Shown in pieces: positions 17,191-25,800 of a stretch of 40,058 nucleotides of DNA. Both the position numbers and the translations under genes were made by a program. The notes under the pieces were generated by a model. It was not told where the DNA came from. It was given only the letters and a program-made list of their open reading frames with translations, and made no database searches. Numbering within the stretch: the stretch's first letter is position 1; each line of letters opens with the position of its first letter. Location: the NCBI RefSeq assembly GCF_003854275.1, contig NZ_QTQP01000059.1, forward strand, positions 1 through 40,058. The letters are read 5' to 3'. This stretch comes from Burkholderia sp. Bp8963 (lineage in GTDB: Bacteria; Pseudomonadota; Gammaproteobacteria; Burkholderiales; Burkholderiaceae).

Positions 17191-17219
17191 TTGTGATCAC
17201 AAAAAACAGAAATTATGCT
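17191..17219 (+). promoter_or_regulatory. Promoter of the Hyu operon with operator D over the -35
   Basis: A -35 hexamer TTGTGA (17191-17196), an exact 17-bp spacer and a -10 TATGCT (17214-17219) form a sigma-70 promoter. The perfect palindrome TTGTGATCACAA (17191-17202) covers the -35, so a bound repressor would exclude RNA polymerase. Transcription would begin near 17226, about 65 bases before HyuA. Confidence 0.75.
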
Positions 17220-17290
17220 TTGGCGCAAGGATGGCCGATCGGCGCACAAGACGATCGACGAATCCGCAATTTGTCTATCAGGAGAGGCTC

Positions 17291-19363
17291 ATGCGTTTCG
17301 CAGTCGATACCGGGGGTACGTTTACCGACCTTATCGTCGAGGATGACGACGGTGGTCTTCACATGTTCAAGTCGCCGACGACACCGGCGGACCCGATCAG
17401 CGGCGTGCTTGATGCGTTGCAGGTTGCTGCCGACGGGCTCGCGCTCGATCGCATGACGATGTTGCGCCGTGGCGAGATGTTCATCTACGGCACGACCCAT
17501 GCGATCAACGCGATCATCACCGGCAGTACGGCGCGCACTGCGTTGATTGTGCCGGCGGGCCACCGGGACATCCTGACGTTGCGCGAGGGAGGACGACTCG
17601 AGCCGTTCAATTTCACCGTCCCTTACCCCGACCCGTTCGTGCCGCGTGCGTTGACATGGGAAGTGCCGGGCCGGATGCGGGCCGATGGCAGCGAGTTGCA
17701 CGCGCTCGACGAGAAGGCGCTCGAGAAAATCTGTGCCGAAATGCGGGATGCGGGCGTCGAAGCCGTGGCGGTCTGCCTCTTGTGGTCGGTCGTCAATCCG
17801 GCACACGAACTGAAAGTCGGCGACTTGCTCGCGAAGCACCTGCCTGGCGTGCCGTATACGCTGTCGCATCAGCTCAATCCGATTCCCCGCGAGTTCCGTC
17901 GGGCGTCGTCCGCCTGTATTGATGCGTCGCTTAAGCCCATGATGCGCGCCTACATGCACACGCTGGTCGACCGCCTTAGCGAGGCCGGCTTTCCGGGACG
18001 AGTCGTCGTCGTTACGTCGCAGGGCGGTGTGATCGACGCCGCGCACGTCGCCGAGGCGCCCATTCACCTGATCAACTCCGGACCGTCGATGGCACCGGTA
18101 TCGGGCCGCTATTTCGCTCAGGCGGATGAGCAGGCCGACACGGCCATCATCGCGGACACCGGCGGCACGACCTATGACGTGAGCCTCGTGCGACGCGGCC
18201 GCATTCCGTCCTCACGTGAGACCTGGATTGGCGCGCCCTACCGCGGCGTCATGACGGGCTTTCCGTCCGTCGACGTCAAAAGTGTCGGCGCAGGGGGCGG
18301 TTCGATTGCCTGGGTCGACGATGGCGGCATGCTGCACGTCGGACCGAAAAGCGCGGGTGCCGTGCCAGGCCCTGTGTGTTATGGCCGCGGAGGGACACAA
18401 CCGACCGTGACGGACGCGTCGCTCGCGTTGGGCTACGTCGATCCGGACTTTTTCCTGGGCGGCTCGATGAAGCTGGATGCTCAGGCATCGCGCGACGCCA
18501 TCGAGCAATTCGTGGCGACGCCGCTGGGCCTGTCGATCGAAGAAGCGGCGGCCGCGATCATCACGATCGCAACGGAAAACATGGTGCAGGCGATCTTCGA
18601 CATCACCATCAACCAGGGTATCGACCCGCGTGAGGCCGTGTTGATCGGCGGCGGCGGGGCCGCGGGTTTGAACTCGGTGCTGATTGCCCGGCGCCTCGAT
18701 TCTCCGCGTCTCGTCATCCCGCAGGTGGGGGCAACGATGAGCGCCGCGGGCGCGATGATGTCCGAATTGACATCGCAGTTCTACGCAACGCACTTTGCCC
18801 GTAGCAGCGCATTCGACTACAACGGCGTGCGCAGCGTGCTGGCGGGTCTCTACGCCAAGTGCGTGGAATTTATCGAGGGCCCCGGCAAGGGTTCGTTCGA
18901 ACAGACGATCACCCTGCTCGCCCAGGCACGTTATCCGGAGCAGGTGTGGGAACTCGAAGTGCCGCTTCGCGGCTTCACGATCGAGACAGCGGAAGACATC
19001 GAAGCGCTCATCGAAGGTTTCCACCAGGCTCACGAAGAAGTATTCGCCATTCGCGACAGCGGTTCCCAGATCGAAATCGTTGGCTGGAGCGCAAACGTCT
19101 CGTGCCGGATTCGCAAGCAGGAAGGTGCCACGCTCGCCAACTCGAGCGCGAAGGCTATCGCGATTCCGCAGCGCAAGGCCTACTTCGCCGGCAAGGGTTT
19201 CCTCGACAGCGCCGTGGTCCGGTTCGAAGCAATGCAGCCTGGTGAGCCGGTATCAGGACCCGCCATCGTCGAATCGTCATTTACGACGGTGGTCATCAAT
19301 CCGGGCTCGGTTGCCGAGCGCCGCCCGAGCGGCAGCCTGTCGATCATCCCCGGGCGCGATTAA
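17291..19363 (+). CDS. HyuA-like subunit (hydantoinase A / oxoprolinase family)
   Basis: A 690-residue protein of the HyuA family, the ATP-handling subunit of N-methylhydantoinases, 5-oxoprolinases, caprolactamase and acetone/acetophenone carboxylases. Actin-like nucleotide motifs are clear: VDTGGTFTDL at the N-terminus, DTGGTTYDVSLV mid-protein, and GAGGGSIAWVD with GPKSAGAVPGPVCYGRGG. ATG 17291 follows AGGAGAGG. It is the first gene of the operon; HyuB begins 15 bp downstream. These enzymes use ATP to activate an amide or carbonyl oxygen. Ring-opening hydrolase and carboxylase members cannot be separated by eye. The carboxylase option is kept open because a carbonic anhydrase and a beta-keto acid enzyme are neighbours. 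Confidence 0.9.
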   Translation: MRFAVDTGGTFTDLIVEDDDGGLHMFKSPTTPADPISGVLDALQVAADGLALDRMTMLRRGEMFIYGTTHAINAIITGSTARTALIVPAGHRDILTLREGGRLEPFNFTVPYPDPFVPRALTWEVPGRMRADGSELHALDEKALEKICAEMRDAGVEAVAVCLLWSVVNPAHELKVGDLLAKHLPGVPYTLSHQLNPIPREFRRASSACIDASLKPMMRAYMHTLVDRLSEAGFPGRVVVVTSQGGVIDAAHVAEAPIHLINSGPSMAPVSGRYFAQADEQADTAIIADTGGTTYDVSLVRRGRIPSSRETWIGAPYRGVMTGFPSVDVKSVGAGGGSIAWVDDGGMLHVGPKSAGAVPGPVCYGRGGTQPTVTDASLALGYVDPDFFLGGSMKLDAQASRDAIEQFVATPLGLSIEEAAAAIITIATENMVQAIFDITINQGIDPREAVLIGGGGAAGLNSVLIARRLDSPRLVIPQVGATMSAAGAMMSELTSQFYATHFARSSAFDYNGVRSVLAGLYAKCVEFIEGPGKGSFEQTITLLAQARYPEQVWELEVPLRGFTIETAEDIEALIEGFHQAHEEVFAIRDSGSQIEIVGWSANVSCRIRKQEGATLANSSAKAIAIPQRKAYFAGKGFLDSAVVRFEAMQPGEPVSGPAIVESSFTTVVINPGSVAERRPSGSLSIIPGRD

Positions 19364-19378
19364 TCGAGGAGAACACAC

Positions 19379-21184
19379 ATGAACCAAGCGAATCACCGAC
19401 CGATTACCGATGGCGTCCAGCTCGCGCTGCTGACCAATCGCCTCGAGGGCGTCGCCCGCAAGATGGCCAACACCCTTCTGCGCAGCGGCCGCTCGGGCGT
19501 GTTGAACATCGCGCGCGACTTCTCGTGCTGCATCGTGACCGCCAATTGCCAGTTGCTTGCGGCGGCCGAAAGCCTGCCCATCCACGTGCTGTGCGGCCCG
19601 GACATGATGGCAGCGTCGATGAAGTCGTTCCATCCGGAACTGCGCCGCGGCGATGCATATCTGCACAACTCGCCGTACCACGGCTGCTCCCACCCCGCGG
19701 ACCACACGATTCTCGTGCCCGTGATGGACGACGACGGCGTGCATCGCTTCACGGTTGTCGCGAAGGCCCACCAGGCCGACTGCGGCAATTCGGAGCCGAC
19801 CACGTACATGGGTTCCGCACGCGACGTCTACCACGAAGGCGCACTGATTTTCCCTGCTGTGAAGGTGCAAGAGAATTACAGGAACATCGACGACATCGTG
19901 CGCATGTGCAAGATGCGGATTCGTGTCCCTGAACAATGGTGGGGCGACTATCTGGCGATGATGGGCGCGGCCCGCATCGGCGAGCGCGAATTGGTGAATC
20001 TCGCGCGGGAAATCGGCTGGGACACGCTGGACGACTATGCGCGCGACTACCTCGACTATTCCGAACAACGAATGATCGGCGCGATCAGGAAGCTCGCTTC
20101 GGGTCAGGCGACCCGCTCCAGCACGCACGATCCGCTGTTTCCCGGCATGCCACCAGAAGGCGTGACGATCCAGGCCACCGTGACCGTGGACGCCGAGAAA
20201 GGACGGATACAGGTCGACTTGCGTGATAACCCGGACTGCCTGCCCTGCGGACTGAATCTGAGCGAAGCGACCGCACGCACGGCGGCAATGGTCGGCGTGT
20301 TCAACAGTGTCGAGCACACCGTTCCGAAGAACGCCGGGGCGTTCCGGTGCATCGACATCCTGCTGCGCGAAAATTGCGTGGTGGGCATCCCGCTGCACCC
20401 GACGTCGTGCTCGGTGGCGACCACCAACATGGCCGACCGCGTCGCCAATTCGGTACAAACGGCAATGGCCGAAATGGACGAGGGTGCGGGCCTCGCGGAA
20501 TGCGGCGCCGTGATTCCACCTGCCATCGGCGTCATCTCGGGTATCGACCCGGCGACAGGCCACCGTTTCATCAACCAGCTTTTCCTCGGCTTCACCGGCG
20601 GCGCCGCGGGACCGCATGCGGATGCGTGGCAGACCATCGGGCACGTCGGAAATGCGGGCCTGTGCTTTCAGGATAGCGTCGAGCTTGATGAAATGCGCCA
20701 TCCGCTTCTCGTCCGGACCCGCAGCTTCGTGCAGGATAGCGAGGGCGCGGGCCGCCACAACGGCGCTCGCAGCATGTACGTCGAATTCGGCCCGGTCGGC
20801 TGCGACATGGAAGTCGGCTACGTCAGCGACGGCACGATAAATGGCCCTAGAGGCGTGCGAGGCGGCCTGTCGGGTGCGCGCTCCAAGCAGTTCAAGCGGC
20901 TGAACTCGGGCGAGCTCGTCGAGCTTCCAGGTGGCGCCATGCTTCACCTGGCGGATGGAGAGACGGTCCTTTCGTACTCGTGCGGTGGCGGCGGTTACGG
21001 GCGCCCCGAATCCCGCGACCCGGAGCAAGTTCGTCGCGACGTGGCTGAGGGCTACCTGTCACGTGAGCGAGCCCGAGCCATCTTTCGGGTGGCGCTCACG
21101 CCCGCCGGGAAGGTGGATGCCGGAGCAACGGCCGCGTTGCGCGCCGCCGCGCCCGAAGCGGTCGCCGCTTCCGCCGGGGCATGA
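19379..21184 (+). CDS. HyuB-like subunit (hydantoinase B / oxoprolinase family)
   Basis: A 601-residue HyuB-family protein, the partner of the HyuA subunit encoded just upstream. Family signs include FSCCIVTANCQLLA near the N-terminus, HNSPYHGCSHPADH with candidate metal ligands, VAKAHQADCG, and the C-terminal LSYSCGGGGYGRP. ATG 19379 has GAGGAG eight bases upstream. The stop overlaps the ATG of the carbonic anhydrase gene (ATGA), so the three genes are translated as a unit. With HyuA it should form a heteromeric cytoplasmic ATP-dependent enzyme. No M20-type N-carbamoylase (HyuC) or racemase gene is nearby, which argues against a standard hydantoin pathway. Confidence 0.9.
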   Translation: MNQANHRPITDGVQLALLTNRLEGVARKMANTLLRSGRSGVLNIARDFSCCIVTANCQLLAAAESLPIHVLCGPDMMAASMKSFHPELRRGDAYLHNSPYHGCSHPADHTILVPVMDDDGVHRFTVVAKAHQADCGNSEPTTYMGSARDVYHEGALIFPAVKVQENYRNIDDIVRMCKMRIRVPEQWWGDYLAMMGAARIGERELVNLAREIGWDTLDDYARDYLDYSEQRMIGAIRKLASGQATRSSTHDPLFPGMPPEGVTIQATVTVDAEKGRIQVDLRDNPDCLPCGLNLSEATARTAAMVGVFNSVEHTVPKNAGAFRCIDILLRENCVVGIPLHPTSCSVATTNMADRVANSVQTAMAEMDEGAGLAECGAVIPPAIGVISGIDPATGHRFINQLFLGFTGGAAGPHADAWQTIGHVGNAGLCFQDSVELDEMRHPLLVRTRSFVQDSEGAGRHNGARSMYVEFGPVGCDMEVGYVSDGTINGPRGVRGGLSGARSKQFKRLNSGELVELPGGAMLHLADGETVLSYSCGGGGYGRPESRDPEQVRRDVAEGYLSRERARAIFRVALTPAGKVDAGATAALRAAAPEAVAASAGA

Positions 21185-21711
21185 CAATGATGCTGACCTA
21201 TCAGGGCGTCGAACCGACAGTCGGCCCCGCATGCTTCGTTGCGCCGAATGCGATCCTCGTCGGCTCCGTCCGGCTCGAAGAGAAAGCGTCGGTCTGGTTC
21301 GGAGCGGTTCTGCGCGGCGACGTCGCGGCGATTCGCATCGGCGCGACAAGCAACGTACAGGACGGGGTCATCATCCACGCCGACCCTGGCTTTCCCGTCG
21401 ATATTGGTCGGGGCGTCACCGTTGGCCATGCGGCGAAGCTGCATGGTTGCACGGTCGAAGACGGCGCACTCATCGGGATCGGAGCGACCGTGCTCGACGG
21501 AGCCGTCATCGGCAAACATGCGCTGATCGGGGCGAACGCGCTCATTCCACCGGGAAAGGTTGTTCCCGAGCGAGCGCTCGTGATGGGGTCGCCTGGCAAG
21601 ATCGTCAGAATGCTGACGGATGATGAAGTCAAGGAACTGGCATGGGCCGCGGAGGAATATGTGCGTATCTCGGCGGAATTTTTGCCAGCGCCGGCCGTCC
21701 TGCCTGGCTGA
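21181..21711 (+). CDS. Gamma-class carbonic anhydrase family protein
   Basis: A 176-residue left-handed beta-helix protein built of hexapeptide repeats. The three zinc histidines of gamma carbonic anhydrases are present (H66 in DGVIIHAD, H83 and H88 in VGHAAKLHGC), as are R45, D47, Q60 and D61. It resembles the YrdA/PaaY/CaiE branch, whose members include active carbonic anhydrases and thioesterase-like enzymes. ATG 21181 overlaps the HyuB stop; ATG 21187 and 21190 are alternatives. Coupling to HyuAB suggests a direct job with that enzyme, such as interconverting CO2 and bicarbonate if HyuAB is a carboxylase (inference). Confidence 0.9.
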   Translation: MTMMLTYQGVEPTVGPACFVAPNAILVGSVRLEEKASVWFGAVLRGDVAAIRIGATSNVQDGVIIHADPGFPVDIGRGVTVGHAAKLHGCTVEDGALIGIGATVLDGAVIGKHALIGANALIPPGKVVPERALVMGSPGKIVRMLTDDEVKELAWAAEEYVRISAEFLPAPAVLPG

Positions 21712-21722
21712 TGTCTAATGAC

Positions 21723-21750
21723 AGCCGGCGCCATTCAGCGCCGGCTTGTT
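21723..21750 (+). terminator. Terminator after the Hyu operon
   Basis: A perfect 9-bp stem AGCCGGCGC/GCGCCGGCT with a 6-base loop is followed by TGTT. It starts 12 bases after the carbonic anhydrase gene and separates it from the convergent GntR2 gene. The T-tract is short, so termination strength is uncertain. Confidence 0.7.
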
Positions 21751-21789
21751 CCGCCTCCCGCCGGTGATTCGCAAAACCGAAGGCGAGAT

Positions 21790-22563
21790 CTACTTGCGTT
21801 TGCGCGACTTGGCCGGTACGGGCTCAAGAGCGCCCTCGACAAAGAGTTGGCGCTTGTACCATTCCGCGGCATCGCGGATATCGGCCTGCACTGCAGAATT
21901 GGCGGCATCGGGATCCCGCTTCGCCAGCGCCGCCAGGATGTTGAAGTGGTGCATGACGCCTCGGTCATGCAATGAGTCTGCGGCGATGTTCATTCCTTTC
22001 ATGACCGCTGCCAGGTAGGGGCCGCTCTGGAGCCACAACGTTTCGATGATCGACAGCAGGAGCTCCGACCGGGCGGCACGATAGATGGCGAAATGAAGCT
22101 GCTCGTTCGCGGCCACCGCGGCCACCATGTCGCCCGCATCCAGCGCGTGACCGTACGCTTCGTTGGCCGCCTTGATCCGCGAGAATTCCGCAGGGCTCAT
22201 CCGTTGCGCGGCAAGCGCGGCCGCATGGCCCTCGACGTTGGCGCGTATGTCGATCAGTTCATCGAGCTTGTCTGGCGAGATGATCGGCACGCGCAGGGTG
22301 CGGTTCGGCAACATTTCCAGCGCGCGCTCCGTCACCAGTCTGCTGACGGCTTCGCGAACCGGCATGGTGCTGGTGCCGAGCATATCTGCAAGGCCACGGA
22401 TGGTCACCATCGTCGCCGGAGCGAAGCGCCCCGCGCGCAGTGCATTGGCCAATTCGTCGTAGACGCGCTCGCGCAGCGCGACATTGCTCAGTTTTGATAC
22501 TGCGGGATGGTCGTCTTCATTCGACGGAAGCGGTTTCTCCGTGTCGGTAATCAGACTGTCCAT
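21790..22563 (-). CDS. GntR-family regulator with FCD domain (GntR2)
   Basis: A 257-residue FadR-type regulator, clearly paralogous to the protein at 11097-11834. Both share LRERVY, the stretch STMPVREAVSRLVTE, the LEM-PNRTLRVP linker and the C-terminal HDRGVMHHFN-LAALAKRD. The wHTH is at about residues 28-95 and FCD follows. ATG 22563 is preceded by GGAG. Operator H (22577-22591) lies only 14 bases upstream of the start, and operator E lies 90 bases upstream, which strongly suggests autoregulation. It is convergent with the Hyu operon and is the best candidate for its regulator. The ligand is unknown. Confidence 0.9.
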   Translation of the reverse strand: MDSLITDTEKPLPSNEDDHPAVSKLSNVALRERVYDELANALRAGRFAPATMVTIRGLADMLGTSTMPVREAVSRLVTERALEMLPNRTLRVPIISPDKLDELIDIRANVEGHAAALAAQRMSPAEFSRIKAANEAYGHALDAGDMVAAVAANEQLHFAIYRAARSELLLSIIETLWLQSGPYLAAVMKGMNIAADSLHDRGVMHHFNILAALAKRDPDAANSAVQADIRDAAEWYKRQLFVEGALEPVPAKSRKRK

Positions 22564-22576
22564 ATGTGCTCCGGTA

Positions 22577-22591
22577 GTGATCTCGAATCAC
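22577..22591. promoter_or_regulatory. Operator site H (GTGATC-TCG-AATCAC)
   Basis: A 15-bp inverted repeat with one mismatch to GTGATC-N3-GATCAC lies in the GntR2 leader, directly before its Shine-Dalgarno sequence. A protein bound here could block transcription of its own gene. Confidence 0.65.
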
Positions 22592-22652
22592 GCGTGACTG
22601 CCCTCAAAAGGCAATCAGATGGGTCGCGCGACGACTGATCTTACCTGATTTT

Positions 22653-22660
22653 GTGATCAC
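22653..22660. promoter_or_regulatory. Operator site E (GTGATCAC) in the GntR2 promoter
   Basis: The palindrome GTGATCAC, in the context TTTTGTGATCACAT, is followed on the minus strand by a TAAGAT -10-like hexamer about 16-17 bases on. The -35 is weak. It is probably the GntR2 promoter/operator. Confidence 0.55.
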
Positions 22661-22890
22661 ATGGAGTCGATCGACAGTTCCCGACGCAAGAGTCGGGCCG
22701 CCTCCGCGCAGTGTCTCAAGCCGGCCGATCCGGGGCGATGTGACTTGCCCGTCGCCGCGCCGCGCGCTCAGCCCGTAGCCCCCTTGCGCCTGTCACCGAC
22801 AATCAGACTGGCGTTCTGGTGAATTTCATTGTGTGCGCCTGTCAGTGAGTGTCGGCGTTGCGCCATGCGCGGGGGCATTTGTTCCAGCCG
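22661..22890. other. Intergenic region, no gene seen
   Basis: Between the GntR2 promoter and the end of the oxidoreductase gene I find no coding region, strong hairpin or recognisable site. Codon-like periodicity is lacking in all frames I read. Confidence 0.4.
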
Positions 22891-25800
22891 CTAGCGGTCA
22901 GTCGACTGCAACATCGCGCGATACAGCTGACGCACTGGGCGGCTATCCTCGTAATTTCGCTCCTTGATCACACCAAAGCCACGAATCGATGACGGCACCC
23001 GCAGTAACTCGATGGCCGTCTCAAGTGTCCGGGGCGCGAGGCTTTGAAGCACCAGGCTGATGTCTTCCTCGAATTCAACGATCATCTTGCGTTCGATGAC
23101 CCGGTCCAGCTGGCGGCCAAACGGGTCCAGTGGTGTGCCCCGCAACACCTTGCCGTACTTGATCATGCGCAGCAGCGGGTCGAGCCACGCGGCGCGCAGT
23201 GCAATCTTTTTTCTGCGTCCCGTTTGGGAGTCGCGTCGAGTAAGCAGGGGCGGTGCCATGTAATAGGTCTTCTTGCCAGCGCCATCGAATGCATCGGACA
23301 GAAAGGAACGGAAGCTGCCATCGGTATGAAGTCGCGCCACTTCGTACTCGTCCTTGTAGGCGAGAACCTTGAAGTAGTTGCGGGCGACAGCTTCCGTCAG
23401 CGCTCCTGCGGCACCGGTCACGCGGCGCTCCGCTTGCTGCACGCTGTCGACACGCGCCTGGTATCGACGACCATAGGCGGTGTTCTGATAACGCTCGAGG
23501 TCGCGCACGCGATCCGCCACGAAGCGTTCCCATTCGAACGGACCCGACTCCCTCGTCGGCGTGCCGGATACCTGCTCGATGACACGCGCGTCATGCGCCA
23601 GCACGCGCCCCCAGAAGAACGCTCGCGCATTCATCTCGACAGCGGTGCCGTTCAATTCAATGGCTCGCCCGATCGCGTCTTCCGAGAGCGGAATCAGTCC
23701 CAGTTGGTACGCATAGCCCACCATCATCATGTTCGATGCAATTGCGTCGCCAAAAAGCGTCTCGGCCGCACCGGAGCCGTCCCAGAAAAATGCCGGTGCA
23801 CCGCCAGTCGCGCTTTCGATCGCGGCCTGATGAATCGCCTGGCTAACCGGCAGGTCGCCGTCGCGCACGAAGTCCGAAGTCGGTGTAATGCGTTCGTTCA
23901 CGACCGCCCGCGTCACGCCAGAAGCCACGCGTGACAGCGCGCCGGCGGACGCCGCGACGACCGCGTCACAGCCGAGCAGAACATGGGCGGCATGCGAGCC
24001 GATCCGGGACGTGAGGATCCCGCTTCGGCTGCTCGCAATCTGTACGTGGCTGATCACAGCCCCGTTCTTCTGCGCAAGGCCGGTGAAATCCAGTGTGGAC
24101 GCGCCCTTGCCTTCCAGATGCGCGGCCATGGCGAGAATGGCACCGATCGTGACGACGCCCGATCCGCCGATACCCGTGACGACAATGCTGGCGTGGCGCT
24201 GCATGGCCTCCGGCACAGGCGCGGGCGCGGGAAGTCTCTCGCGCCACTCGGCTTCGATCGCGCCGATGCGCTTGTCGTCCGGACGTTTTGGCTGCAGTCC
24301 TTCGACCGTGACGAAGCTCGGGCAGAATCCCTTGATGCACGACGTGTCCTTGTTGCAGCTCGACTGATTGATCGCGCGCTTGCGGCCAAGCTCCGTTTCG
24401 AGCGGTTCGATCGCAATGCAATTCGATTGCGTGGAGCAATCGCCGCAGCCTTCACAAACAGCGGGGTTGATCACGACGCGCTTCGGCGGATCGATCAGCG
24501 TGCCGCGCTTGCGGCGCCGACGCTTTTCGGCAGCGCAGGTTTGATCATAGACGATGACGGAAACGCCCTTGGCTGCGCGCAGGGTTCGCTGGAGCGCGTC
24601 GAGCGCGTCTCGATGCTGCACTTCGACATTCGCCGGCAACCGGGATTGGCCCTCATACTTTTCCGGTTCGTCGGTCACCACGACCACCTTCGCCACCCCT
24701 TCGGCAACCACCTGCTCTACGACGCGCCGGACAGTCAGGCTGCCTTCGGCTGGCTGCCCCCCCGTCATCGCAACCGCATCGTTGAAGAGAATCTTGTAGG
24801 TGACGTTCGATTTCGCCGCGATCGACTGGCGAATGGCAAGGCTCCCCGAATGCTGATATGTCCCGTCACCAAGATTGACGAACATGTGCGGGATGTCCAT
24901 GAACGAGGACATCCCGATCCACTGGACGCCTTCCCCGCCCATCTGGCAGAACGTCGCGGTATCGCCGGCTTCGCCCAATGCCATGATGTGGCACCCGATG
25001 CCAGCCGCGGCGTACGAGCCGTCCGGCAATCGGGTTGACGAATTGTGGGGACACCCGGCACAGAAAAACGGCTTGCGGGTGAGCAGTTCCGCATCCTTGC
25101 TGATCGCAAGCGGAATGACGCGCGCGCCGCCGCGTTGAACCGGTGCGACAACCGGGGCTGCCGGTGTCAGCTCGACCTGGGTGTGCGCGAAAAATCGCTT
25201 GAGCGCAGCCACGATCTGCTCCGGCGCGAATTCCATCGCGGCCGGCAACAGCGGCCCCGCTTCCCCCAGATCCTTGCCGAACACCGCGGGACGATCGTCA
25301 GCCCGCACATTGAACAGTGCGTCCTTGATCTGCCGCTCGACGAACGAGCGCTTCTCCTCAACTACGATCAGTGCCTGCATGCCGCGTGCAAATGCGCGCA
25401 AGCCTTCCGCCTCGAGCGGCCAGATCATGCCGATCTTGTAGATACCGATGCCCAGGCGTGTCAGCTCCGTCGGCGAGAGCCCGAGGGTGTCCAAAGCGGT
25501 CAGTACATCGCCATGTGCCTTGCCCACCGTGACAATTCCCACACGCGCTCCTTGCGGGCGTACCAATGCGCGATCGAGCGGATTCGCCCGGAAGAATGCG
25601 AGTGCGGCGGGCAAACGCTCATCGAGCACGCGTCGCTCGAGTTCGCTACGTTCGGCTGGCCAACGAAGATTCGGATCGTAGTTGAAGCCCCGGCCTGCCG
25701 GGGCTTGAATGTCCGAGGGCAACCTGAAACGAGAGGCCGAATACGCTCGATGTCCGTGCACCGTCATCGAGCGGCCGCTTTCGACCGTCTCGGTGATCGC

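Noticed and set aside
19277..21028. A 583-residue minus-strand open frame opposite hyuB
   Set aside because: Its length is striking, but the translation is His/Arg/Ala-rich with no motifs, while the plus strand encodes a clear HyuB protein.
24056..24066. GGCTGATCACAGC, which resembles the GTGATCAC operator
   Set aside because: It is inside the oxidoreductase coding region, lacks the leading GTG, and fits its codons.
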